From Paenibacillus odorifer (GTDB taxonomy: Bacteria > Bacillota > Bacilli > Paenibacillales > Paenibacillaceae), in contig NZ_CP009428.1 of NCBI RefSeq assembly GCF_000758725.1, positions 620,001 to 684,000 on the forward strand: DNA of 64,000 nucleotides, in the 5' to 3' direction. Below are positions 33,666 to 42,721 of the stretch, piece by piece (position 1 is the first letter of the stretch; each line of letters starts with the position of its first letter). The notes below the pieces were generated by a model. The model ran no database searches. It saw only the letters and a list, made by a program, of their open reading frames with translations, and had not been told where the DNA came from. The position numbers were made by a program, and so were the translations under genes.

Positions 33666-34829
33666 ATGAAGAAAAAAGAAATGGTAGCCATGCTATTGGC
33701 TGGAGGCCAAGGCAAAAGATTGAAAGGTTTAACCAAATCGCTTGCCAAGCCCGCTGTCTATTTTGGGGGCACTTATCGGATTATCGACTTTCCTTTAAGT
33801 AACTGCTCCAATTCGGGTATTGATACTGTCGGTGTATTGACACAGTATGAGCCACTTATACTACATTCTTACATCGGAGTAGGCAGTGATTGGGATTTGA
33901 ACCGTAAGAATGGTGGAGTATTCGTATTGCCACCGCATGAACGTGAGAATGGAAGCAGCTGGTATCGGGGAACAGCCGATGCGATTTATCGAAATCTTAA
34001 ATTTGTAGATCAGTTCGACCCCGAGCATGTCCTTATTCTATCCGGTGATCACATTTATAAAATGGATTATCATGCTATGCTGCAATACCACAAGGAGAGA
34101 AACGCAGATTGCACGATTTCTGTGATTGACGTTCCGCTGGAGGAAGCAAGTCGATTTGGAATCTTAAATACGGAGGACGATCTGAAAATTTACGAATTTG
34201 AGGAAAAGCCTGCACAGCCAAAAAGCACGCTAGCTTCTATGGGTGTGTACATCTTTAAATGGGAAATTCTCCGCAAGCATTTACTGGAGGACGGAGAGAA
34301 TATAGGATCATCTCACGATTTTGGTAAAGATATCATTCCTTTGATGCTGGAAGACGGGAACTCTTTATTTGCGTACCCTTTTGAAGGGTATTGGAGAGAC
34401 GTTGGTACGGTAGCAAGCCTGTGGGAAGCGAATATGGATTTACTGAGCGATAATCCACCGCTTAATCTAAATGATCCCAGCTGGCGCATATTTACACGCA
34501 ATCCGAATCAACCTGCCCAATATGTCGCACCTGGGGCGAAAGTGTCAGGATGCATTATTAATGAAGGCTGCATTGTGCATGGTGAAGTGAAGCACTCGGT
34601 TCTTTTTTATGGCGTAGAAGTAGGTGAAGGCAGTGTGATTACGGACTCCGTAATTATGCCTAAGGTTAAGATTGGTAAGAACGTACGCATTCATAAAGCG
34701 ATTATTAGTGAGAATACGGTAATCGACGATTATATGGAAATAGGCATCGAGCGGGAGAACGAGAACGAAATTCTGCTGATCGACAATAAAAGCAAGAAAC
34801 GTAAATCAGCTGTGGCCAAAACCATATAA
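33666..34829 (+). CDS. glgC: Glucose-1-phosphate adenylyltransferase, catalytic subunit
   Basis: A 387-residue ADP-glucose pyrophosphorylase: glucose-1-phosphate + ATP to ADP-glucose + diphosphate, the committed step of glycogen synthesis. Signature [20 protein letters not shown] is at the N-terminus, followed by [46 protein letters not shown] and [10 protein letters not shown] left-handed beta-helix ends the protein. Ribosome site AGGGAGG precedes the ATG. It forms an operon with glgD and glgP. Confidence 0.96.
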   Translation: MKKKEMVAMLLAGGQGKRLKGLTKSLAKPAVYFGGTYRIIDFPLSNCSNSGIDTVGVLTQYEPLILHSYIGVGSDWDLNRKNGGVFVLPPHERENGSSWYRGTADAIYRNLKFVDQFDPEHVLILSGDHIYKMDYHAMLQYHKERNADCTISVIDVPLEEASRFGILNTEDDLKIYEFEEKPAQPKSTLASMGVYIFKWEILRKHLLEDGENIGSSHDFGKDIIPLMLEDGNSLFAYPFEGYWRDVGTVASLWEANMDLLSDNPPLNLNDPSWRIFTRNPNQPAQYVAPGAKVSGCIINEGCIVHGEVKHSVLFYGVEVGEGSVITDSVIMPKVKIGKNVRIHKAIISENTVIDDYMEIGIERENENEILLIDNKSKKRKSAVAKTI

Positions 34830-34836
34830 TCAAGCT

Positions 34837-34875
34837 AAAACGCCTTTGGCGTCCTTCTAGGGACGGTAAGCGTTT
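34837..34875 (+). other. Stem-loop between glgC and glgD
   Basis: Nested pairing AAACGC / GCGTTT, with ACGCC-TTT-GGCGT and GTCC-TTCTA-GGAC as competing stems and no T-run. A second hairpin (AAAGTATA / TATACTTT, about 34896-34921) follows. They may set the glgC:glgD expression ratio by RNA processing. Confidence 0.45.
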
Positions 34876-34951
34876 ATGCGAGATTTATAAGGATAAAGTA
34901 TATAGTGAAACTTATACTTTCTTATAAATTATAAGAGGACGGTGGATTCCG

Positions 34952-36055
34952 ATGAAGCAACTCATGGGTGTAATTAATCTGGATCATGAACTCGATAAAC
35001 TAAATGAACTCACTTATTTCCGCTGTGGTGCAGCCGTACCTTTTGCCAGTCGTTATCGGTTGATAGATTTCGTGCTTTCCAATATGATGCGTGCGGATCT
35101 GGAGAGCGTGGGCCTGTTTGTTCGCCGTAAATACCGTTCTTTAATGGACCATTTGGGTGACGGCAAATCTTGGGATATGAATCGCAAGCATGGGGGACTA
35201 TTTATTTTGCCTCCGGACTGGAATGATCCCACCGATACTTCTCTTGGCGACCTTCAGCATTATCATAATAATCTGGATCTTTTTAAACGGGGATCTGCTA
35301 AATATATTGTGTTTTCCGGCAGCCAGCATATTAATACTATCGATCTCCAAGACTTGTACAGCTATCATTTGGAGAAGGGTGCCGACGTTACAGTAGTATA
35401 CAAAAAAATAGAGCAATTGCAGCCAGAACATGAGTTATGCCAGCGTATTGAAGTGGACGAAGAGAATAATGTGACCAATATCCATCATGAGAAGGATCAT
35501 CCCAATTTATATCTCGATATCTTCATTATGGAGAAAAAACTGTTCCTGGAGCAGGTGGAACATTGCATTGCACATGGTGAGAGTTATTTTTTCCGTGATG
35601 TGATTCAGAAAAACCGCCATAAATTCAAAATCGCTGCTTATGAATATCATGGCTATCATGCCGTAATTAATTCATTGGAAAGCTATTATAAGAATAGTCT
35701 GGAGCTGCTTCAGCAGGAGAATTACTTTAGTCTGTTCAAAGAAAGTCCCGTGCAGACGAAGATTAAATATGAGGCTCCTACCCGATATTTAGAGAGTGCA
35801 AATGTCAGCAATTCACTGGTGGCTAACGGCTGCATTATAGCTGGAACGGTGGAGAACAGCGTGATCTTTCGTGGGGTTCAGGTACGTAAAGGAGCGAAGA
35901 TCATCAACTCTGTTATTATGCAGAAGTGCATTATAGAGGAAGATGCTGTTATTGAGAATGTGATCATGGATAAAGACGTACATTTAAGTAAGAATCGAAT
36001 TCTCGTCGGGGATAGTAAACGTCCGTTCGTCATCGCCAAGAGCAGCAAAATATAA
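34952..36055 (+). CDS. glgD: Glucose-1-phosphate adenylyltransferase, GlgD subunit
   Basis: A 367-residue paralogue of GlgC. It keeps the fold (FASRYRLIDFVLSNMMRADL, KSWDMNRKHGGLFILPPDW, C-terminal beta-helix with SVIMQKCIIEEDAVIENVIM) but lacks the N-terminal GGxGxRL pyrophosphorylase motif and most catalytic residues. In Firmicutes GlgD is a regulatory partner that activates GlgC in a GlgC/GlgD heterotetramer; that role is inferred here. A hairpin-containing 120-base gap separates it from glgC. Confidence 0.93.
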   Translation: MKQLMGVINLDHELDKLNELTYFRCGAAVPFASRYRLIDFVLSNMMRADLESVGLFVRRKYRSLMDHLGDGKSWDMNRKHGGLFILPPDWNDPTDTSLGDLQHYHNNLDLFKRGSAKYIVFSGSQHINTIDLQDLYSYHLEKGADVTVVYKKIEQLQPEHELCQRIEVDEENNVTNIHHEKDHPNLYLDIFIMEKKLFLEQVEHCIAHGESYFFRDVIQKNRHKFKIAAYEYHGYHAVINSLESYYKNSLELLQQENYFSLFKESPVQTKIKYEAPTRYLESANVSNSLVANGCIIAGTVENSVIFRGVQVRKGAKIINSVIMQKCIIEEDAVIENVIMDKDVHLSKNRILVGDSKRPFVIAKSSKI

Positions 36056-36155
36056 ACCAACTGGATTAGATGAAACGAAACAGTATAACCTATCTGATCT
36101 ACAGGCATAGTCTAATGCATCCCTAAAAAAAGCTTTTGTCAGGAGGAACCTGCTG

Positions 36156-38588
36156 TTGTTTAACGATAAAGAAACTTTCAAACAGGTGTTTCGCGAGACG
36201 CTCATCAGTAAATTGGGCAAACCTTTGGAGGAAGCCTCGAATGCTGATGTCTATAAAATATTAGGCAACATGATTCGCGAGAATGCCGGGAAAAATTGGG
36301 CGGATACCAATCAAAAGTACAAGACGGATAAGGATAAGCAGGTATACTATTTTTCTATGGAGTTTCTGATCGGAAGACTTCTGGGGAACAATCTGCTGAA
36401 TATGGGCGTGCTGGAGGTCGTGCGTGAGGGATTGGCCGATCTTGGTTTCTCGCTGCAGGATATTGAGGAGGTAGAAGCCGACGCTGGGCTTGGCAATGGA
36501 GGACTTGGACGTCTAGCTGCTTGTTTCTTGGATTCACTGGCCTCCCTGCAATATGCGGGGCATGGTTGCGGTATACGTTATAAATACGGCTTGTTCGAGC
36601 AGAAAATCGTTGACGGGTATCAGGTGGAACTGCCCGATTACTGGCTGCAAAATGATAATGTATGGGAAGTGCGTCGTGAAGACAAGCAGGTAGAAGTAAG
36701 GTTCTGGGGCGTGATTGAGACTCGCGAGGAGAACGGGCGGCTTATCTTTGAGCATAGTCAATATGAGGCCGTTCGTGCAGTTCCGTATGATGTGCCTATC
36801 ATTGGTGCAGATCGGCGGCATGTGAATACACTGCGCAACTGGAGTGCGGAGTCCATCACTCAGCCAGCGAGAACATTTGGCTCTTTTGCGGGTTCAGACT
36901 ATCATAAATTCCTGGAATATAAGCGTTCCGTAGAATCCATCTCGGAGTTTCTGTATCCGGATGATTCACAATACGAAGGCAAGCTGTTGCGGTTGAAGCA
37001 GCAATACTTCCTCTGCAGTGCTGGCCTGCAAAGTATTCTGCGAACCTTTGGAAAGCTTGGACTCCCTATACAATCGTTGCCCGACAAGGTTGCACTTCAT
37101 ATCAATGATACACATCCGACGCTTGTAATCCCTGAATTGCTGCGGATTCTGATGGATGTACATGGATTAGGATGGGATGAGGCGTGGAGTATTACAACTC
37201 GTATGGTGTCCTATACTAATCATACGATCTTGAGCGAAGCGCTGGAGAAATGGCCTATTCAAATGGTCAGGGACTTGCTTCCACGTATTTTTCTTATTAT
37301 TGAAGAGATCAATGCCCGCTTCTGCGGCGAGCTGATGAGCCGTTATCCCGGTGATCAGGACCGGATTTCACAGATGGCGATTATTCATGACGATCAGGTT
37401 CGCATGGCCCATCTGGCGATTGTGGCGAGCCATAGTGTCAATGGGGTAGCGGCGCTGCATACAGAAATATTGATGAAACGCGAAATGCGGCTCTTTAATG
37501 AAATGTACCCGCACCGCTTCAATAATAAGACGAATGGGATTACTCACCGGCGCTGGCTGATGCATGCCAATCCGGATCTGGCTAACCTAATCAATCAATC
37601 GATAGGAACCCGCTGGATGAGCCATCCGCAAGAGATGATTGGCTTGATTAAATATTGTGAGGATGCTTCCTTCCAAGAACAAGTGGCCAGCATTAAACGG
37701 CGGAATAAGCTCAAGTTGGCTGAATACATCTACAGCAAGCATTCGGTACATGTAGACCCCGACTCTATTTTTGATGTTCAGGTGAAGCGCCTGCATGCTT
37801 ATAAGCGGCAGCTGCTTAATATTTTGCATATTCTGCATATGTACAACCAAATCAAAGATAATCCTTCGATGGATATGGTACCGCGCACGTTTATATTCGG
37901 AGCAAAGGCGGCACCAAGCTATCATTTGGCGAAGCGAATTATCAAGCTGATCAATACTGTGGCAGAGGCTGTCAACAAAGATCCGGATGTTAGAGGCAAG
38001 ATTCGTATCTTTTTCCTTGAGAATTATTCGGTATCTTTGGCCGAGAAGATCATTCCTGCTGCGGATATTAGTGAACAGATCTCTACAGCGAGTAAAGAGG
38101 CCTCCGGTACGGGGAATATGAAGTTTATGATGAACGGTGCATTGACCGTAGGTACGATGGACGGCGCTAACGTGGAAATGCATGAGATGGTAGGGGACAA
38201 CAATATGTTCCTGTTCGGTCTTCGCGCTGAGCAGGTAATGGATTATTATCAGCATGGCGGCTATCACGCACGTGATATCTACAATGGGGATAGTCGTGTG
38301 AAGGAAGTATTGGATCAGTTGGTTAATCCGGGACCTATATGCTGTCATGGTGCGGAGTTTGAGACCATTTTCCATTCTCTTTTGGATAATAACGATGAAT
38401 TCTTTGTACTTAAGGATTTCGCAAGTTATGTCGAGACTCATGTCGAGATTGACCGGGCATACCGCAACCGTCAGGAATGGCTGAAGAAGTCTATTATAAA
38501 TATTGGTCATTCCGGTAAATTCTCTAGCGATAATACGATTAGCCGCTACGCCGCGGAGATTTGGAATATCAGTCCGGTACGGCTATAG
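36156..38588 (+). CDS. glgP: Glycogen/starch phosphorylase
   Basis: An 810-residue GT35 phosphorylase that releases glucose-1-phosphate from alpha-1,4-glucan. Motifs are FSMEFLIGRLLGNNL and DAGLGNGGLGRLAACFLDSL near the N-terminus, HINDTHPTL, TNHTILSEALEKW, VKRLHAYKRQLLNI, and the pyridoxal-phosphate lysine region EASGTGNMKFMMNGALTVGT. Full length for the family. The start is TTG, 9 bases after AGGAGG. It is last in glgC-glgD-glgP, so synthesis and breakdown enzymes share an operon; glgA and glgB are not in this window. Confidence 0.96.
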   Translation: MFNDKETFKQVFRETLISKLGKPLEEASNADVYKILGNMIRENAGKNWADTNQKYKTDKDKQVYYFSMEFLIGRLLGNNLLNMGVLEVVREGLADLGFSLQDIEEVEADAGLGNGGLGRLAACFLDSLASLQYAGHGCGIRYKYGLFEQKIVDGYQVELPDYWLQNDNVWEVRREDKQVEVRFWGVIETREENGRLIFEHSQYEAVRAVPYDVPIIGADRRHVNTLRNWSAESITQPARTFGSFAGSDYHKFLEYKRSVESISEFLYPDDSQYEGKLLRLKQQYFLCSAGLQSILRTFGKLGLPIQSLPDKVALHINDTHPTLVIPELLRILMDVHGLGWDEAWSITTRMVSYTNHTILSEALEKWPIQMVRDLLPRIFLIIEEINARFCGELMSRYPGDQDRISQMAIIHDDQVRMAHLAIVASHSVNGVAALHTEILMKREMRLFNEMYPHRFNNKTNGITHRRWLMHANPDLANLINQSIGTRWMSHPQEMIGLIKYCEDASFQEQVASIKRRNKLKLAEYIYSKHSVHVDPDSIFDVQVKRLHAYKRQLLNILHILHMYNQIKDNPSMDMVPRTFIFGAKAAPSYHLAKRIIKLINTVAEAVNKDPDVRGKIRIFFLENYSVSLAEKIIPAADISEQISTASKEASGTGNMKFMMNGALTVGTMDGANVEMHEMVGDNNMFLFGLRAEQVMDYYQHGGYHARDIYNGDSRVKEVLDQLVNPGPICCHGAEFETIFHSLLDNNDEFFVLKDFASYVETHVEIDRAYRNRQEWLKKSIINIGHSGKFSSDNTISRYAAEIWNISPVRL

Positions 38589-38601
38589 GCTCAACAAGAT
38601 T

Positions 38602-38650
38602 AGGCTGTCTTATAAGTAGGAGATTCCTACAAATGAGACAGCCTATTTCT
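38602..38650 (+). terminator. Terminator of the glg operon
   Basis: AGGCTGTCTTAT pairs with ATGAGACAGCCT, with an inner stem GTAGGA / TCCTAC. The T-run is short (TTTCT). It lies between convergent genes and may serve both. Confidence 0.7.
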
Positions 38651-38674
38651 TATGCTTTATAAGGCAGAGCTGCT

Positions 38675-39154
38675 TTAGATAACTTCCGATACCAGGGCAG
38701 CGAACCGCTCCAGGAACCGGCGTTCCTCATCATCAAAACGATCTTTCAGCGGACTGTCGATATCGAGTACGCCAAGCAAACGATCATCCTTGATCAGCGG
38801 GACAACAATTTCGCTGTTTGAAGCTGCGTCACAGGCGATATGTCCCGGGAATGCATGGACATCTCCAACTACTAACGTGCGTCGTTCCGCAGCAGCCGTT
38901 CCGCAGACTCCACGAGACAACGGGATGCGGATGCAGGCAGGAAGACCTTGGAAAGGTCCGAGCACAAGCTCCTTGCCATCAAATAAATAAAAACCGGCCC
39001 AATTCGTATCCGGCATAGCGTGTTTAAGCAGTGCCGAAGCATTGGCCAGGTTGGCCGTAGCACTTGGTTCGTCCTTTACTAATGCTTCTAGTTGGATTAG
39101 AACCGCTTCAAACTGCTCGTTGCGTGTTCCATCGTAAGGCATAGCTTGAAACAT
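38675..39154 (-). CDS. msrC: Free methionine-(R)-sulfoxide reductase (GAF type)
   Basis: A 159-residue GAF-domain enzyme that reduces free Met-R-sulfoxide. The fRMsr signature is complete: FQGLPACIRIPLSRGVCGTA (about 78-97) with two of the catalytic cysteines and HIACDAASNSEIVVPL (about 114-129) with the third. The ending IDSPLKDRFDDEERRFLE is also typical. B. subtilis YtsP is the counterpart. It is transcribed towards glgP. Confidence 0.92.
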   Translation of the reverse strand: MFQAMPYDGTRNEQFEAVLIQLEALVKDEPSATANLANASALLKHAMPDTNWAGFYLFDGKELVLGPFQGLPACIRIPLSRGVCGTAAAERRTLVVGDVHAFPGHIACDAASNSEIVVPLIKDDRLLGVLDIDSPLKDRFDDEERRFLERFAALVSEVI

Positions 39155-39382
39155 GAAGCATCACCTTCCTGTACTTTAAATTCAAATATGAACTCATAAC
39201 TGTAATTATCAACATAGTACAGCTAGACATGATACGTCAAGCGACAATACCAATCTGTAACAATATGGAATGTTCCTTGAAGTCCATGAAATGCGCAACA
39301 GCCACAATAATGTTTCCGAGGATCGGTCAGAGGGTAATGCTAGTATAAATACCGAAGGCTATATAGCCGGAAGAGGTGGAAT

Positions 39383-39664
39383 ATGCGCGCTGATGTACAG
39401 AACTTGTTCATAGGAATTCATATGCTTTATTGTGCACGGGATAAAGATGTGACGATCTCAGAGATGCTGCTCGGACTTGAAGATCTGGGGTATCGTGTAG
39501 GAGAACGCGAAGTGAAACAGGAATTGGAAAAGCTGACACTGGACAACTTTCTGACTGCCCATACCGAAGGGTACAGTATTACGGGGACTGGAATTGAAGA
39601 GTTCAAGGATATTCGAGCCAAACTTCAGGTGTTATGCAGTGAAGTTATTCATGAAGCGGAATGA
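39383..39664 (+). CDS. Small conserved-type protein of unknown function, possible winged helix
   Basis: A 93-residue soluble protein with a good ribosome site (GGAAGAGGTGG before ATG). The pattern of helix, EMLLGLEDLGYRVGEREVKQ (helix-turn-helix-like), then a short strand pair (NFLTAHTEGYSITGTGIEEF) suggests a winged-helix fold. I do not recognise the family. It stands alone between its own promoter region and a terminator. Confidence 0.6.
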   Translation: MRADVQNLFIGIHMLYCARDKDVTISEMLLGLEDLGYRVGEREVKQELEKLTLDNFLTAHTEGYSITGTGIEEFKDIRAKLQVLCSEVIHEAE

Positions 39665-39685
39665 AATCATTGTAGTTAAGTTGAA

Positions 39686-39739
39686 TAAAAAGCGTCTGTA
39701 TTTAGGGAGTGTATGCCCCCTGATGCAGACGTCTTTTTA
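39686..39739 (+). terminator. Terminator after the 93-residue gene
   Basis: AAAAAGCGTCTGTAT pairs with ATGCAGACGTCTTTTT around an inner AGGG / CCCT stem. Confidence 0.75.
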
Positions 39740-39848
39740 TGTTAACGCGTAGAATTTGTTCTTTTCAATGTTAAAGAATTTAGAACTTTTATCTTAAGGA
39801 TATACTCTTGAATGATGTATAATTGATAAGTTGAAGGGGGGCAGAGAT

Positions 39849-40403
39849 TTGTATATCTGCAATGGAGTGATACCCACACTGGTCGGCAGTAGATTGAAGC
39901 TGTGCGCTATGACTACTGAGCATGCTTCAGCATTATATCAGATCTGGTCTCATCCAGAGGTCACCCGCTGGCTGGGGGCTCCAGCATTATCCTCTATAGA
40001 AGAGACTAAGCAACTGATTGCTTTTTTATTACAGATGGCTCAGGAAGAGGAGAGCTTGCGCTGGAGTATTGTAGGACCCGAAGGTGAAGTTATAGGGAGC
40101 TGCGGTTATAACTATTGGCAGTTTCAGGGAGCTTACCGCGGGGAAATTGGCTGCGATCTGGCGCCTGCCTTTTGGGGACTTGGATATATGAAAGAAGCGC
40201 TTGGTTTAGTGCTCGACTTCGGCTTTAATAGGATGGGGCTGAATCGGATAGAAGCGCTGTGTCATCCTGATAATAATCGTGCGGAGAGGCTGGTTCAAAC
40301 GCTCGGCTTTCAGAAGGAAGGTATACTGCGTCAATATCGCCAGACACCTTCCGGCTTTCAGGATGTGACCCTACATGCGCTTCTACGTGGGGAATGGGAA
40401 TGA
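39849..40403 (+). CDS. GNAT-family N-acetyltransferase (RimJ/RimL type)
   Basis: A 184-residue acetyltransferase. It shows the RimJ/RimL pattern: L-KLCAMTTEHASALYQIW at the N-terminus, IGSCGYNYW, the acetyl-CoA site GCDLAPAFWGLGYMKEAL (about 100-118), and NRIEALCHPDNNRAERLVQT with LGFQKEGILRQY. The target may be a ribosomal or other protein N-terminus or a small molecule. A TTG at 39831 lies on the ribosome site, so the TTG at 39849, after AAGGGGGG, is the better start. Confidence 0.85.
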   Translation: MYICNGVIPTLVGSRLKLCAMTTEHASALYQIWSHPEVTRWLGAPALSSIEETKQLIAFLLQMAQEEESLRWSIVGPEGEVIGSCGYNYWQFQGAYRGEIGCDLAPAFWGLGYMKEALGLVLDFGFNRMGLNRIEALCHPDNNRAERLVQTLGFQKEGILRQYRQTPSGFQDVTLHALLRGEWE

Positions 40404-40433
40404 TTTTATTACATAAAGAGAGGGATTGGAACA

Positions 40434-41942
40434 TTGAAGTCAACAGGGGATTTAGAACGTAAATTAATACTGATAGGGGTGCTGCTAGCTACCTTTCTAG
40501 CTGCGATTGAAGGAACGGTAACAGGACCAGCGGGTCCAGCTATCGTAGGTGAATTTCAGGGAATGCAGTGGCTTAGCTGGATATTCACTTCTTATTTGCT
40601 GGCAATGGCTATTACTACTCCTATTTTCGGCAAAATCAGTGATCTCTTTGGACGCAAGCCGGTGTTCATGTGGGGGGCAGCTGTTTTTTTATTAGGCTCG
40701 TTATTATGCGGTATTTCGCAAAGTATGGAGCAGCTGATCCTGTTCCGTGCAATACAGGGGATTGGCGCGGGTGCGCTCATTCCAATGACCTTTACCATCA
40801 TCGGGGATATTTACAGTATCGAGGAGAGAGCGAAGACACAAGGATTACTTAGCTCTGTATGGGGGATTTCCTCTTTGGTAGGTCCTCTTCTTGGGGGATA
40901 TGTAGTAGATTACCTAAGCTGGCGCTGGGTATTTGTTTTTAATCTGCCATTCGGTTTATTAGCAATGGTATTTATTGCCCGTTATCTGAAGGAAGAGAAG
41001 GTACGTCGGAAAGCACAAATTGATGTGGCAGGGGTGCTGCTGTTCGCTGCTGGTATGGGCGCATTGCTCTTCGGTCTCTCCACAGGAGGACAGAATCTGG
41101 AGTGGACATCCCCACTGCTAATCGCAACTCTAAGTGTGGCTGTTATCCTGCTAGTCTTATTTTTCTTTGTGGAGCGTCGTGCTCCTGAACCTATGTTGCC
41201 GCTGGGTCTATTCTCGAACCGCAACATAGCGGTATCTACTGGCGCTAACCTGCTGGTAAGCACATTAATTATTGGGCTTTCTACGTATGTGCCATTATGG
41301 GTGCAGGGTGTATCCGGAAAAAGCGCCGCCATCTCAGGTTTGCTACTGGCGCCGATGTCGGTAGGCTGGATGTTTGGTTCGATCGCCGGAGGGCGGATGA
41401 TTCTAAAAGCGGGTTCGCGTCGAACCGCAATGCTTGGGTTGATTATGATCGCTGCCGGGGCTATTGGCCTGGCTTTCTTAACAGGTGAGTCTTCACAGCT
41501 GCTGCTTTTATGCTTGATGCTGGTCTGTGGAGTTGGCTTCGGGTATTCTTCTACAGTCTTTACGATTATTGCGCAGTCCTCTGTTGCGTATGAGCAACGG
41601 GGAGCATCTACAGCGCTTAATGCGTTCACGCGTTCTTTAGGACAGACTGTTGGGGTGGCTATTTTTGGTTCTTGGCTGAACTTGAATATTGATAAGCTGT
41701 TAAGAAAACAACCGGATTCGAACATCTCAGGGGATGATATTAATAAGCTGCTTGGATCGCATGCAGGAACTAACCTGTCTGGGGAAGTATCAAATAGTCT
41801 GCGTGATGCCCTTGAAGGTGGTCTTCATTCATTATTTATCGTAATGGCAGTTTTCGCTGTTTTGTCGCTGATAATATCCTGGGGTTTGCGCAAGGGTGTG
41901 CCTTCAGTAGAGGATGCTACATCGTCCTTGAAAAAGGCATAA
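40434..41942 (+). CDS. MFS multidrug exporter, DHA2 (14-helix) family
   Basis: A 502-residue proton-driven exporter with about 14 hydrophobic segments. Typical motifs are LDxT-like AAIEGTVTGPAGPAIVGEF in helix 1, GKISDLFGRKPVFMWGAAVF (motif A), LFRAIQGIGAGALIPMTF, and the antiporter motif VWGISSLVGPLLGGYVVDY. Residues near the C-terminus (~430-455) form an external loop. The TTG start has AGAGAGGGA upstream. It follows the GNAT gene by 30 bases and may be co-transcribed. Substrates are unknown. Confidence 0.9.
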   Translation: MKSTGDLERKLILIGVLLATFLAAIEGTVTGPAGPAIVGEFQGMQWLSWIFTSYLLAMAITTPIFGKISDLFGRKPVFMWGAAVFLLGSLLCGISQSMEQLILFRAIQGIGAGALIPMTFTIIGDIYSIEERAKTQGLLSSVWGISSLVGPLLGGYVVDYLSWRWVFVFNLPFGLLAMVFIARYLKEEKVRRKAQIDVAGVLLFAAGMGALLFGLSTGGQNLEWTSPLLIATLSVAVILLVLFFFVERRAPEPMLPLGLFSNRNIAVSTGANLLVSTLIIGLSTYVPLWVQGVSGKSAAISGLLLAPMSVGWMFGSIAGGRMILKAGSRRTAMLGLIMIAAGAIGLAFLTGESSQLLLLCLMLVCGVGFGYSSTVFTIIAQSSVAYEQRGASTALNAFTRSLGQTVGVAIFGSWLNLNIDKLLRKQPDSNISGDDINKLLGSHAGTNLSGEVSNSLRDALEGGLHSLFIVMAVFAVLSLIISWGLRKGVPSVEDATSSLKKA

Positions 41943-41994
41943 CTTATTAGGTAGATAGCGTGTTAAAGTGGTTGAACCATACGAATTGACTCTT

Positions 41995-42090
41995 GGAGTG
42001 GCGCATGGAATGACGCACGGAATAGCGCATGGAGTGATACATGGACTAACGGACGGAGTAGCACATGGAATCACGCACGGAATAACGGAC
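41995..42090. repeat. 12-bp tandem repeat, eight units
   Basis: Eight units of consensus GGARTNRCGCAY with no insertions. Because 12 is a multiple of 3, both strands stay open: the plus strand from GTG 41968 to TGA 42106 would give a 46-residue peptide with G-[VIM]-[AT]-[HD] repeats. There is no convincing ribosome site, so coding is doubtful. Confidence 0.8.
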
Positions 42091-42156
42091 GGTGGCACGC
42101 CAGATTGATGTAACCTCTAGAGTAGAGCGTCGATGGAAGCAGTGGATAGACGCGTT

Positions 42157-42341
42157 TAGTTGTATTTCGTACAACTATAATCCTGCCGGTAACTTTTTCA
42201 ATGGATATAGCTGTATTTAGTACACCTATTTTCTTGATTTACTCGCCTAGGGGTGGTTTGTCTGGTTTTTAATTGTACAGAATACACTTAAAGTTAGAAT
42301 GAGCCGATTTGCATACGAAATAGCTGTATAGAATGCAGTTA
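42157..42341. repeat. Four-palindrome array, family B, copy 2
   Basis: Units at 42157, 42208, 42270 and 42321 (steps 51, 62, 51, identical to copy 1). Unit 1 is a perfect stem, TAGTTGTA-N5-TACAACTA; unit 2 is TAGCTGTA-N5-TACACCTA. Units 1 and 2 share TGTATTT(C/A)GTACA; units 3 and 4 carry related cores on the other strand. It lies between the convergent MFS and MarR genes. Confidence 0.88.
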
Positions 42342-42452
42342 TTCCCTAAGTTACTGCTCAGGTTCATCAAGATCCGGCGCTGAAAATATAGCGGGTTACA
42401 TCAAAAGTGAATTTTACCGAGAGCGATAGTAACGGTCAGCTGAAAGGGACGC

Positions 42453-42503
42453 CCAATCGGAAGCGTGCTCGCCAAGTCCAATCGGAAGCATGCTTGCAAG
42501 TCC
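42453..42503. repeat. 25-bp tandem duplication
   Basis: Two copies of CCAATCGGAAGC(G/A)TGCT(C/T)GC followed by AAGTCC, starting at 42453 and 42478. The surrounding sequence 42342-42607 has short open frames on both strands but no ribosome sites or recognisable protein. Confidence 0.6.
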
Positions 42504-42607
42504 TGCCGAATAAGGATGACTATGATCCGAGGTTTGCCAAAAGCGGACCTCAAAGTCCGTCTTCGGCATCGACTTACCGATCATCTGCTCAAGTAAGCCG
42601 GCGCAGA

Positions 42608-42668
42608 ACAAAAAAACCAATAGGCGATTCTCAAATAAATCGGAGAATCGCCTATTGGTTTTCTTTTT
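42608..42668. terminator. Bidirectional terminator with a 20-bp perfect stem
   Basis: AAAACCAATAGGCGATTCTC (42613-42632) pairs perfectly with its complement at 42643-42662, with a 10-base loop and T-runs on both strands. It serves the MarR gene on the minus strand. Confidence 0.9.
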
Positions 42669-42721
42669 ACCATTAACAGAAATCAAGAATAGCTTGTCTG
42701 TAACACATAAATAAGCGACTC

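Noticed and set aside
42407..42686. Opposed 89- and 90-residue frames before the MarR gene
   Set aside because: Both cross the 20-bp terminator stem, have no ribosome site and no recognisable protein features.
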